NCBI GenBank assembly: GCA_019237515.1
Contig: JAFAGX010000276.1
Location: 1 to 5,604 of the forward strand
Direction of reading: 5' to 3'
DNA length: 5,604 nucleotides
Source: Acidobacteriaceae bacterium
GTDB lineage: Bacteria > Acidobacteriota > Terriglobia > Terriglobales > SbA1
Every line of letters starts with the position of its first letter. Positions within the stretch are counted from its first letter, which is position 1. Under the pieces are notes generated by a model. The model did not search any database. It saw only the letters and a program-made list of their open reading frames with translations, and was not told where the DNA came from. Below, one piece after another: positions 1-5,604 of the stretch. A program made the translations under genes and the position numbers.

Positions 1-401
1 GCAATGGCGGAAACGTTGGCGCTTCCGCTGATCGTTCCCAATGTCGGATTGACATAGCAGGAGACAGAATACGACGTGGCATCCGTTAAGGTCGCCCCAA
101 TGACGTTTTCGCTGCTGACCGGACTCATGCCCTGCCACGTGGGACAGAGGTACGCGATCGCATACGTGCTGGTGCCCTCGGGAATAGTGAGGTTCAGTGT
201 TCCGTTCTGCAGTGACGCGGACGCCCAACTGCCAGTACCGACCTGCTGCGCCACAGCGAGTGGTGTTCCGCCGAGAAACTTCACAGTGACTGCGGTGCCG
301 GAGGGCTGGGGATTTTGTAAGCTGCTGGAGCCGCCTCCACAAGCCGTGAGAAAAAGCGTGCCAATGATTAGCAAGGCGAATTGAGATTTGATTCTGTGCA
401 T
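1..401 (-). CDS. Secreted lipoprotein, N-terminal part (runs off the left edge)
   Basis: This frame is read from an ATG at 401-399 and stays open to position 1, giving 133 residues without a stop. It begins with a classic lipoprotein signal peptide: a basic N-region (residues 1-6), a hydrophobic stretch (about 8-18) and the lipobox LTAC with the lipidated cysteine at 21. A GGGSSS linker follows, so the protein is probably membrane-anchored and exported. The mature part is rich in Ser, Thr, Gly and Val, alternates like beta strands, and has cysteines at 86 and 115. The stretch around residues 48-87 (LAVAQQ..GSW.., then a YAIAY.CP end) resembles, from memory, the short beta repeats of large lipoproteins in myxobacteria and related soil bacteria. 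Function is unknown. No Shine-Dalgarno sequence precedes the ATG, but the start is well placed for the signal peptide. The gene diverges from glpD with 184 bp between them. Confidence 0.8.
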   Translation of the reverse strand, partial: MHRIKSQFALLIIGTLFLTACGGGSSSLQNPQPSGTAVTVKFLGGTPLAVAQQVGTGSWASASLQNGTLNLTIPEGTSTYAIAYLCPTWQGMSPVSSENVIGATLTDATSYSVSCYVNPTLGTISGSANVSAI

Positions 402-550
402 AATTAGGGTTTTGTCCAGAATTTTTTTGTGGTGAAGCTCAGCACATACTGCCAGAGCAGAGTGGGCTAGGCTAAGTGGCACGGTGGTACTTGAGATCAC
501 GGAAGTACTGTTACTTTTGGTTGCGACGACGTCGCCTCGAACGCGCGTAT

Positions 551-581
551 GCATGTGACAGTATTGCTGTGCATCTAACAG
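551..581 (+). promoter_or_regulatory. Pair of imperfect 11-bp direct repeats before glpD
   Basis: GCATGTGACAG at 551-561 and GCATCTAACAG at 571-581 match at 9 of 11 positions and start exactly 20 bp apart, close to two helical turns. The second copy abuts the glpD start codon and includes the only Shine-Dalgarno-like bases (AGGA, 580-583). Such phasing would suit a regulator binding the same DNA face. No convincing -35/-10 pair was found in 402-585, so the site cannot be placed relative to a promoter. This could be chance. Confidence 0.25.
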
Positions 582-585
582 GACG

Positions 586-2196
586 ATGAACCCACGGCCG
601 AATCTCGACGGGCATGACTTCAATGTGCTGGTGATCGGCGGCGGAATTAACGGCGTCGCGATTGCCCGCGCGTGTGCACGGGCGGGACGGCGGACGCTCC
701 TCGTCGAGCAAAACGATTTCGGTGCGGGAACGACGAGCCGATCCACGCGGTTGATTCATGGCGGATTACGATACCTGGAACACGGCGAGATCGGACAAGT
801 CCGCGATTCGCTGCGGGAAAGGCAGAGGCTTCTGCGGGAGTATCCGCACCTCGTACGCCCGTTGGAATTCCTGCTTGCTCTCGATGAAAACAGCCGCAGA
901 AGCGCATTGGTTGTACGCGCAGGGTTGTGGTTTTATCGGTGCCTCGGTGGTAGCCGCGCTTCAGACGCGACCCAAAAACCAAATCAACTTGAGCGGTTCT
1001 TGGATTCTGGTCACCGCTTCTCAATTTTCAGCTTTGAAGATGCGCAGTGCGAGTTTCCGGAGCGGCTAGTTGCGGAGTGGGTGGTCGAAGCCGCTGCCGC
1101 GGGTTGCCAGGCGTACAACCACACGCGCGTGCTTCAGATAAAAAGAGCGCACGGGAAAGTGACAGGGGCTTTACTGCGCGATCAGCTGACTGGAGCCGAA
1201 CAAAATATCGGAGCCGACTGGGTGATCAATGCCGCAGGGCCATGGATAGACGAAGTTTGTGAACAGTCTGGAATTCACCCTGCGGACCGCATGATCGGCG
1301 GGGTTCGCGGTTCCCACATTGTGATTCCCAAGTTCGCCGGCGCGCCAGACGCCGCGCTCTACGCCGAAGGCGTGGATGGACGGCCAGTTTTTGTGGTCCC
1401 ATGGAACCAGCAGATGCTGGTAGGCACAACGGAAGTTCCGGATAACGGTGATCCTGCAAGCGTTCACGCTTCTCATGATGAGCTTCAGTACCTATTACAT
1501 TCCGTGCGCAATCTGTTCCCACAGCTCAGAATTTCCGAGAGCGATATCAGGTACGCTTTCGCTGGGATTCGCCCGCTGGCGCGTTCTTCGCAGGCAAACG
1601 CTTCGGCTGTCACGCGACGGCATTTTATCCATGATCATTCGGCTGAGGGAGCCGCGGGCATGATTTCTCTGATTGGCGGCAAGCTCACGACCGCTGCCAG
1701 TGCTGCCCGAGAATGTGCTGAGAAGATCGCAATCCGAGCGCCAACCTGTCTCGGCATCAGGACAATGTCGGGGACGGCAATGGAGAACATAGTCGAAAGC
1801 GCCGTCCATCAGATCGCCAAGATTGCAGGTCTCGATTGTGGATCAGCAAGCGCGATTGTTGAATGGCACGGTCCACGATCCCTGGACATTGCTCGACGAG
1901 CGCGCCGGGATTTAAGATTGCTGGCACGTTTATGTCCGCACACCGACCATATTGTTGCCGAAGCTGTGGATGCCTTTGAGAACGAATTCGCTGTGACGCT
2001 TGGTGATGTTCTCCTACGGCGCGTACCCGTAGCTTTGGGGGCATGCTGGTCAGCGGAGTGCACGCGTACGGCTGCTACACGGATCGCATCCGCAACAGGC
2101 TGGAGTGACAGTCGGGTGGGAGTTGAACTGGAACAGTTCGAAGCCGAATCAGAAGCATTCTTACAAAGATCGCAACTCGCGCGCCTGCAAAATTAA
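586..2196 (+). CDS. glpD: FAD-dependent glycerol-3-phosphate dehydrogenase
   Basis: The enzyme oxidises sn-glycerol-3-phosphate to dihydroxyacetone phosphate and passes electrons to quinone at the inner face of the cytoplasmic membrane. The N-terminal FAD-binding Rossmann fold shows VIGGGINGVAIARACARAG (about residues 16-34) with the ribose-binding acidic residue E41. Next comes the family hallmark TTSRSTRLIHGGLRYLE (49-65). Further family motifs are NAAGPW (215-220), GVRGSHIV (239-246), FAGIRPL (325-331) and LIGGKLTT (362-369). The last ~140 residues form the helical C-terminal domain, ending near an ALGACWSAECTRTAA segment. At 536 residues it fits the family (about 500-560). An in-frame stop at 556-558, with no other start codon after it, fixes the ATG at 586. 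AGGA lies only a few bases upstream, so the ribosome site is weak. It lies tail-to-tail with a phosphodiesterase that yields its substrate. No glpK or glpF is visible. Confidence 0.95.
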   Translation: MNPRPNLDGHDFNVLVIGGGINGVAIARACARAGRRTLLVEQNDFGAGTTSRSTRLIHGGLRYLEHGEIGQVRDSLRERQRLLREYPHLVRPLEFLLALDENSRRSALVVRAGLWFYRCLGGSRASDATQKPNQLERFLDSGHRFSIFSFEDAQCEFPERLVAEWVVEAAAAGCQAYNHTRVLQIKRAHGKVTGALLRDQLTGAEQNIGADWVINAAGPWIDEVCEQSGIHPADRMIGGVRGSHIVIPKFAGAPDAALYAEGVDGRPVFVVPWNQQMLVGTTEVPDNGDPASVHASHDELQYLLHSVRNLFPQLRISESDIRYAFAGIRPLARSSQANASAVTRRHFIHDHSAEGAAGMISLIGGKLTTAASAARECAEKIAIRAPTCLGIRTMSGTAMENIVESAVHQIAKIAGLDCGSASAIVEWHGPRSLDIARRARRDLRLLARLCPHTDHIVAEAVDAFENEFAVTLGDVLLRRVPVALGACWSAECTRTAATRIASATGWSDSRVGVELEQFEAESEAFLQRSQLARLQN

Positions 2197-2924
2197 GCTA
2201 GGCTACCTCTCCGTGTTTGCGGAGGCCGCAAGGTCTTCACCAGTAATTCAGTGTCATCGGAGATAATTCCATCGACGCCCCACTCTGCCAGGCGCTGCAT
2301 GGAACTTCGCTCGTTGACCGTCCACGCGAAGAGGAACTTGTCAGCATCATGTACGTCACGGATTAGTTCGCGATCAATGAGCGGATGCTGCGGAATGACG
2401 TACTGAACTGGAAGGTCCCGCCACAGCGGGAGATTCTTTGCTTTATCGCAGATGAATCCTAACGGTATCGAGGAGTTCCGGGTATGCACATCAAGCAGGA
2501 CATCGGGGAGGAAAGACGAGACGACGTAACCTTTCTCGGGGGGGCTTTGGTGCAAGGCCAGAAGCAGTTCGGAAGAAAGACCCGGCACTTTCAATTCAAT
2601 GTTGAGAAAAGCTTGTTTCGAGAACGCCGCCAAGACCTCCTCGAGCCTGAGAAGGTCTACCGATTTGGTGTCATAAATCTTGGATAGCGGCATTCCGTGA
2701 TATTCCGGGTCGTGGCATATCACCGCGCAGCCGCAAGCCGCCAGGCGCACGTCGAATTCAAATCCATCACAGGCATGCGAGAGCGCGAGTTCAAATGATG
2801 CGAGCGTATTTTCAGGAATTGGAGACGCACGCGCACCGCGGTGCCCGAGGAGTAGGGGAGGTCGCAACACTAACTGGCTGATTGTACGCGCAGCGTGCAC
2901 GCTGCGGAGGCGCAAGAAATCCAC
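2193..2924 (-). CDS. ugpQ: Glycerophosphodiester phosphodiesterase, compact cytosolic type
   Basis: This enzyme hydrolyses glycerophosphodiesters such as glycerophosphocholine or glycerophosphoethanolamine to glycerol-3-phosphate plus an alcohol. The GDPD TIM-barrel motifs appear in order: GHRGAR with catalytic H28 and R29, PENTLASF (37-44), GFEFDVR with metal ligands E56 and D58, catalytic HD (71-72), NIELK with E110 and K112, FAWTVN (199-204) and GVDGIISDD (216-224). Length is 243 residues, close to the 247 of E. coli UgpQ. Only about 22 residues separate HDP from LEEVL; the usual RTT..G loop is missing, giving a short variant. There is no signal peptide, so it should be cytosolic. The frame opens at a GTG (2924), but GTG at 2900 or 2870 is also possible; none has a Shine-Dalgarno sequence, and homologues usually start nearer the HRG motif. 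The stop codon overlaps that of glpD through a shared TTAA. The symbol is by analogy. Confidence 0.92.
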   Translation of the reverse strand: MDFLRLRSVHAARTISQLVLRPPLLLGHRGARASPIPENTLASFELALSHACDGFEFDVRLAACGCAVICHDPEYHGMPLSKIYDTKSVDLLRLEEVLAAFSKQAFLNIELKVPGLSSELLLALHQSPPEKGYVVSSFLPDVLLDVHTRNSSIPLGFICDKAKNLPLWRDLPVQYVIPQHPLIDRELIRDVHDADKFLFAWTVNERSSMQRLAEWGVDGIISDDTELLVKTLRPPQTRRGSLA

Positions 2925-2927
2925 AGA

Positions 2928-2958
2928 TTGTGACAGGATTTTGACAGCATCGTCACAA
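2928..2958. repeat. 31-bp dyad with TTGTGAC arms upstream of the phosphodiesterase gene
   Basis: TTGTGAC (2928-2934) and GTCACAA (2952-2958) are perfect 7-bp inverted arms around a 17-base centre. Inside lies TTTTGACAG (2939-2947), an 8-of-9 direct repeat of TTGTGACAG (2928-2936), offset by 11 bp or one helical turn. The cluster fills the 46-bp gap between the CPCC gene and the phosphodiesterase gene. The long loop and missing T-tract argue against a terminator, so a protein-binding site is more plausible. This is inference from spacing only. Confidence 0.35.
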
Positions 2959-2970
2959 CGCTTAGGGGTG

Positions 2971-3279
2971 TTAATCGAGATCGAAGTCGCGGATCGGTTT
3001 ACCGGTATCAGGTGTTTCTTTCGCCTTCTTGATCGCTTCCTGAAATTTCTTTTCCAGCAGGTCGGAGGCGTGTTTCTGGGCTTCTACGGACTGGCGGAAA
3101 ATCGACTCGCGGCGGCTGTCCTGTTCCTTCATCGCGCGCGCCGCCTCCTCGATGTCGCCGAACATTTTAGGTTTGACTGCGGCGGTGTGGGCGATTACGG
3201 CTTGAGACTCGGTGTCAACCTTCAATACTGCACTACAGCAGGGGCAGGTTACTTCAAAGGTAGGCGAGCGTTTTGCCAT
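2971..3279 (-). CDS. Small CPCC-motif protein with a charged helical tail, function unknown
   Basis: A 102-residue protein of no assigned function. The N-terminus (about 1-31) reads like half of a zinc ribbon or one zinc knuckle: beta-like residues flank TCPCC (C12, C14, C15), followed by a VLKVD strand and the phrase AVIAH. A single CxxC pair cannot by itself complete a four-cysteine site, so metal binding would need H31, another residue or a dimer. Residues about 41-90 are strongly charged (E, K, R, A, Q) and should form a long helix or coiled coil. The tail, GKPIRDFDLD, is acidic and looks like a conserved terminus. I chose the ATG at 3279 over a TTG three codons earlier because MAKRSPTF is the more natural start. 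No Shine-Dalgarno sequence is visible. It lies between the phosphodiesterase gene (46 bp downstream) and the small membrane protein gene (63 bp upstream), all on the same strand. Confidence 0.8.
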   Translation of the reverse strand: MAKRSPTFEVTCPCCSAVLKVDTESQAVIAHTAAVKPKMFGDIEEAARAMKEQDSRRESIFRQSVEAQKHASDLLEKKFQEAIKKAKETPDTGKPIRDFDLD

Positions 3280-3287
3280 ACAACGCA

Positions 3288-3293
3288 ATCATA
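3288..3293 (-). promoter_or_regulatory. Candidate -10 box for the CPCC gene
   Basis: Read on the minus strand, TATGAT lies eight bases before the ATG at 3279. A transcript starting about seven bases after this box would begin almost at the start codon, giving a leaderless or near-leaderless mRNA. This would agree with the missing Shine-Dalgarno sequence. No good -35 hexamer lies 16-18 bases upstream, so the call is weak. Confidence 0.25.
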
Positions 3294-3342
3294 CCGCAAC
3301 TGCGAGCTCACGGACGCGGCTGCAGTCTAAGGATGCGCGCGC

Positions 3343-3693
3343 TTACCGAGGCTGCAGCTTGATAGGAAAGACATGGAAGAGGTTGAGCATTTCCAGTCCT
3401 AGCAGGAGTACGGAAGCGCAGGTCACTGTGATGGCCAGAAGTTCCCCAAAATTAAGACCGCTGCGGCGGGGGTCAAAGCGCCTGAGCACCAAGCCCAAGA
3501 TGTTGAGGGTAGCGAAGCCGAACACCAGAACCCAAAGAACGTTATAAACACTATTCTTTTTTGAGTTGTAAAGATCCGAAAAGTCGGGTAGTTGCAGGAG
3601 AAACACGGCCAGAGATTGCAAGCAGAACGCGCTCCCCGGCCAGCAGGTTCGTAACGCGGTATTCGCCACCCGAGTGGGCACGATCTGGGACAT
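3343..3693 (-). CDS. Small protein with two membrane segments, N-terminus uncertain
   Basis: The C-terminal ~70 residues look like a genuine small membrane protein. From the ATG at 3693 the product is 116 residues, with hydrophobic segments at about 50-70 (YNVLWVLVFGFATLNILGLV) and 84-106. These are joined by a short basic loop (RRFDPRRSGLNF), and the tail is FPIKLQPR. By the positive-inside rule the loop probably faces the cytoplasm. The function is not recognised. The first ~47 residues (rich in R, C, W and P, without pattern) do not look like protein under selection. The real start may therefore be a GTG at 3606, or a TTG at 3621. The open frame could also extend to a GTG at 3777. The ATG at 3693 is simply the only in-frame ATG, and no candidate has a well-spaced Shine-Dalgarno sequence. 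The stop at 3343-3345 is firm. It lies 63 bp upstream of the CPCC gene and diverges from uvrA. Confidence 0.55.
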   Translation of the reverse strand: MSQIVPTRVANTALRTCWPGSAFCLQSLAVFLLQLPDFSDLYNSKKNSVYNVLWVLVFGFATLNILGLVLRRFDPRRSGLNFGELLAITVTCASVLLLGLEMLNLFHVFPIKLQPR

Positions 3694-3790
3694 GGGTTCG
3701 TATGGAGCCTGTTGCAACGCCCTCGCGCAAGGAAAAACCAACGATCTTAAGCGTCTTACCCAGCGACGTAAGCTCACTCCTGCTTGCGTT

Positions 3791-3796
3791 TATAAT
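3791..3796 (+). promoter_or_regulatory. -10 box of the presumed uvrA promoter
   Basis: A perfect TATAAT lies 75 bp before the uvrA ATG. Transcription would begin near 3803 and leave a leader of about 67 bases. At 16-18 bp upstream no good -35 hexamer is seen (for example GTAAGC at 3768-3773), and there is no TGn extension directly before the box. On the other strand the same bases read TATTAT (3797 to 3792), so the box could also serve transcription of the small membrane protein gene. Confidence 0.5.
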
Positions 3797-3801
3797 AAGA
3801 G

Positions 3802-3846
3802 GATTCGGCCTCCCATCTCGAAACTTTCTGCCTAGGTACCCGAATC
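3802..3846 (+). repeat. Inverted repeat in the uvrA leader
   Basis: GATTCGG at 3802-3808 and CCGAATC at 3840-3846 are perfect 7-bp complements, separated by 31 bases that include the palindrome CCTAGG (3831-3836). The left arm lies at the predicted transcription start. The right arm ends just before the G-rich stretch at 3847-3859 that precedes the uvrA ATG. In RNA it could form a 5'-end stem beside the ribosome-binding region; on DNA it could be an operator. The loop is long, so chance pairing is possible. Confidence 0.3.
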
Positions 3847-3870
3847 GGCAGGGGGCAGGCTCTTCAGTAA

Positions 3871-5604
3871 ATGTCCACAGAAACCATCGTTGTTCGGGGT
3901 GCGCGGGTTCACAACCTCAAGAACATTGACCTGGAAATCCCGCACAACTCGCTGACGGTTGTCACCGGGGTCTCGGGCTCCGGGAAATCGTCACTCGCCT
4001 TTGACACCATTTATGCCGAAGGGCAGCGTCGTTATGTCGAGTCGTTGTCCGCCTACGCCCGGCAGTTTCTCGAGAGAATTGAAAAGCCGGATGCCGATGT
4101 CATCGATGGTATCGCTCCTGCCGTTGCCATCCGGCAAAAGAATAGTACGCGCAATCCGCGGTCTACGGTTGGGACCGCAACGGAAATCTATGATTACTTG
4201 CGCCTTCTCTTTGCCAGAATTGGCAGGACCTACTGCATAAAATGCGGCCAGGAAGTCAAGAAGGACGCGGTAGACGAAGTGGCGAGTGCGGTGCTCGGGT
4301 TAGGCGAAGGCACGCGGTTGAATGTTTTGTTCCCTCTGCAGAGACCCGAGCAGAGTGTTGCTCGCGAAGCGACCTCAACGAAAAAACTTGCTCGTACTCG
4401 GAAAACTTCGACTGCTGCCTTTTCTGAACAGCTAAAAGCCCGCTTACTGGATTTGCGCACCAGAGGGTTCAACCGGCTGTATCAGAACGGTCAGATTTTT
4501 GAGTTTTCGACTCCGGAATCTCTGCTGGACATTAATTTTGCAGAACCTGTTTTCCTGCTGGTGGATCGCCTGGTGGTTTCGCCCGAATCGCGGTCCAGAG
4601 TTGTCGATGCCATTGAGATTGGCTATCGTGAATCCGGGGAAGTGATTTTCGAGACGGCACCACGCGAGGGACAGACGCCGGACCGACTGCGGTTCTCGCA
4701 ACGTTTTGAATGCAAGCGCTGCGGCATTCGCTACGAAGAACCAGAGCCGCGCTTGTTCTCCTTCAACAATCCTTATGGGGCGTGTCCGCGTTGCCAGGGA
4801 TTCGGCAACACTATTGATTTTGATCTGGACCTGGTCATTCCTGACAAGTCGAAGACTCTTGCCGAGGGTGCGATCGAGCCCTGGACCAAGCCGAAATATC
4901 GGACCCTTTCCACGGAACTGAAGCGCTTCGCCCGACAGGCAGGAATTCCGGTTGATGTGCCGTGGGGAGAACTTGATCCTGAACATCAACGGCTGGTCAT
5001 CGAGGGTGAGGGCCGATTTTTTGGCGTGCGCGGCTTCTTTGATCATCTGGAGCGCAAGAAATATAAGCTGCACGTCCGCGTGTTCTTGAGCCGGTATCGT
5101 GGATATTCGCTTTGTTCAGATTGCAGTGGATCTCGTCTGCGCCTGGAAGCCCGCCAGGTGAAGATCAACGGCAAGAACATTTGTGATGTTTGCCACATGA
5201 CCATCGAGGAGGCTTCGGGCTTTTTCTCGAATGTGCAATTGACGGAGCAGGAAGAGGGAATCGCGGGCAAGTTGTTACAAGAGATCCAGGAGCGGTTGCG
5301 ATTTTTGAATGAAGTTGGCCTGGAATATCTAACTCTGGATCGTCTGTCATCAACATTGTCGGGAGGCGAGGCTCAGCGCATCCAGTTGGCAACCTCGCTT
5401 GGCTCCCGCCTGGTCGGAACTCTTTATGTTTTGGACGAGCCATCGATCGGTCTGCACAGCCGAGACACGCACCGGCTCATCAAGATCCTTCACGACTTGC
5501 GCGATCTGGGGAACACGATTCTGGTGGTCGAACATGACCCCGATGTGATGCGGGCCTCCGATGTGATTCTCGATCTCGGGCCGGGCGCGGGAGAGAACGG
5601 GGGC
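3871..5604 (+). CDS. uvrA: Excinuclease ABC subunit A, N-terminal 578 residues (cut by the right edge)
   Basis: UvrA is the ATP-dependent damage sensor of nucleotide excision repair; as a dimer it loads UvrB onto DNA lesions in the cytoplasm. The visible part is the first nucleotide-binding half. Walker A is GVSGSGKS (33-40), followed by the UvrA hallmark [18 protein letters not shown] (50-67) and NPRSTVGT (95-102). Next come a CxxC pair (C122, C125), the UvrB-binding region, and a zinc module with C281, C284, C305 and C308 around [16 protein letters not shown] further CxxC pair lies at C415/C418 and another at C438/C441. The ABC signature LSGGEAQR (496-503), Walker B LYVLDEP (518-524) and H-loop H555 complete the first ATPase site. 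The second ATPase half is missing only because the window ends; E. coli UvrA has 940 residues. A TAA directly before the ATG (3868-3870) fixes the start. A K/R/S/T-rich stretch at about 158-187 makes this region longer than in E. coli. Confidence 0.97.
   Translation, partial: MSTETIVVRGARVHNLKNIDLEIPHNSLTVVTGVSGSGKSSLAFDTIYAEGQRRYVESLSAYARQFLERIEKPDADVIDGIAPAVAIRQKNSTRNPRSTVGTATEIYDYLRLLFARIGRTYCIKCGQEVKKDAVDEVASAVLGLGEGTRLNVLFPLQRPEQSVAREATSTKKLARTRKTSTAAFSEQLKARLLDLRTRGFNRLYQNGQIFEFSTPESLLDINFAEPVFLLVDRLVVSPESRSRVVDAIEIGYRESGEVIFETAPREGQTPDRLRFSQRFECKRCGIRYEEPEPRLFSFNNPYGACPRCQGFGNTIDFDLDLVIPDKSKTLAEGAIEPWTKPKYRTLSTELKRFARQAGIPVDVPWGELDPEHQRLVIEGEGRFFGVRGFFDHLERKKYKLHVRVFLSRYRGYSLCSDCSGSRLRLEARQVKINGKNICDVCHMTIEEASGFFSNVQLTEQEEGIAGKLLQEIQERLRFLNEVGLEYLTLDRLSSTLSGGEAQRIQLATSLGSRLVGTLYVLDEPSIGLHSRDTHRLIKILHDLRDLGNTILVVEHDPDVMRASDVILDLGPGAGENGG

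Noticed and set aside
76..384. Plus-strand open frame of 102 codons
   Set aside because: It is antisense to the lipoprotein gene, whose lipobox and signal peptide are clear; the frame has no recognisable motif.
521..534. GC-rich palindromic stretch around CGACGTCG in the glpD upstream region
   Set aside because: The stem is only five base pairs and has no T-tract or partner site, so it gives no basis for a terminator or operator call.
511..1069. Several open frames on both strands over the start of glpD
   Set aside because: They are shadows of glpD, are arginine-rich and lack any protein-family pattern.
2209..2224. Short hairpin (CTCCG, six-base loop, CGGAG) just after the glpD stop
   Set aside because: Only five base pairs, no T-tract, and it lies inside the phosphodiesterase coding sequence; too weak to call a terminator.
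2941..3330. Plus-strand open frame of 129 codons
   Set aside because: It is antisense to the CPCC gene, whose start, cysteine motif and tail look more like a real protein.
3318..3357. GGCTGCAG repeated at 3318-3325 and 3350-3357
   Set aside because: An 8-bp repeat containing the common palindrome CTGCAG; one copy is within the 3' end of a coding region, and chance is sufficient.
3561..3929. Plus-strand open frame of 122 codons overlapping the uvrA start
   Set aside because: It overlaps uvrA in another frame and the membrane protein gene on the other strand. Its composition is patternless, and the uvrA promoter lies inside it.
4230..5535. Minus-strand open frames across uvrA, up to 209 codons
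   Set aside because: All are antisense to uvrA, whose motifs are continuous through the region; they show no family features.

Overview
The window looks like a chromosomal stretch of a moderately GC-rich Gram-negative bacterium. The style of the proteins (a CGGG-type lipoprotein, a small CPCC protein ending in RDFDLD, and a UvrA with a basic insert) suggests Acidobacteriota (Terriglobia-like). That assignment is a judgement from protein style, not a database result. I see no phage, transposon, CRISPR, tRNA or rRNA signal, and nothing that forms an obvious new multi-gene system. The content is mostly housekeeping, plus two small genes of unknown function.

Layout, left to right. (1) Positions 1-401, minus strand: the N-terminal 133 residues of a secreted lipoprotein that runs off the left edge. 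(2) Positions 402-585: a divergent intergenic region with a pair of imperfect 11-bp direct repeats just before glpD. (3) Positions 586-2196, plus strand: complete glpD, an FAD-dependent glycerol-3-phosphate dehydrogenase. (4) Positions 2193-2924, minus strand: a compact glycerophosphodiester phosphodiesterase, tail-to-tail with glpD and overlapping it by 4 bases. (5) Positions 2971-3279, minus strand: a 102-residue CPCC protein of unknown function. (6) Positions 3343 to about 3693, minus strand: a small protein with two predicted membrane segments, whose N-terminus is unclear. (7) Positions 3694-3870: a divergent promoter region with a perfect TATAAT box facing uvrA and an inverted repeat in the presumed uvrA leader. 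(8) Positions 3871-5604, plus strand: the first 578 residues of UvrA, cut by the right edge.

The two central enzymes belong to one pathway. The phosphodiesterase releases glycerol-3-phosphate from deacylated phospholipid headgroups, and GlpD oxidises it to dihydroxyacetone phosphate while feeding electrons to quinone. The three minus-strand genes between glpD and uvrA are spaced at 46-63 bp and could be co-transcribed, although the CPCC gene may also have its own promoter. UvrA is a nucleotide-excision-repair protein with no evident link to its neighbours. Recognisable Shine-Dalgarno sequences are weak or absent before every gene here, so several start sites rest on other arguments.
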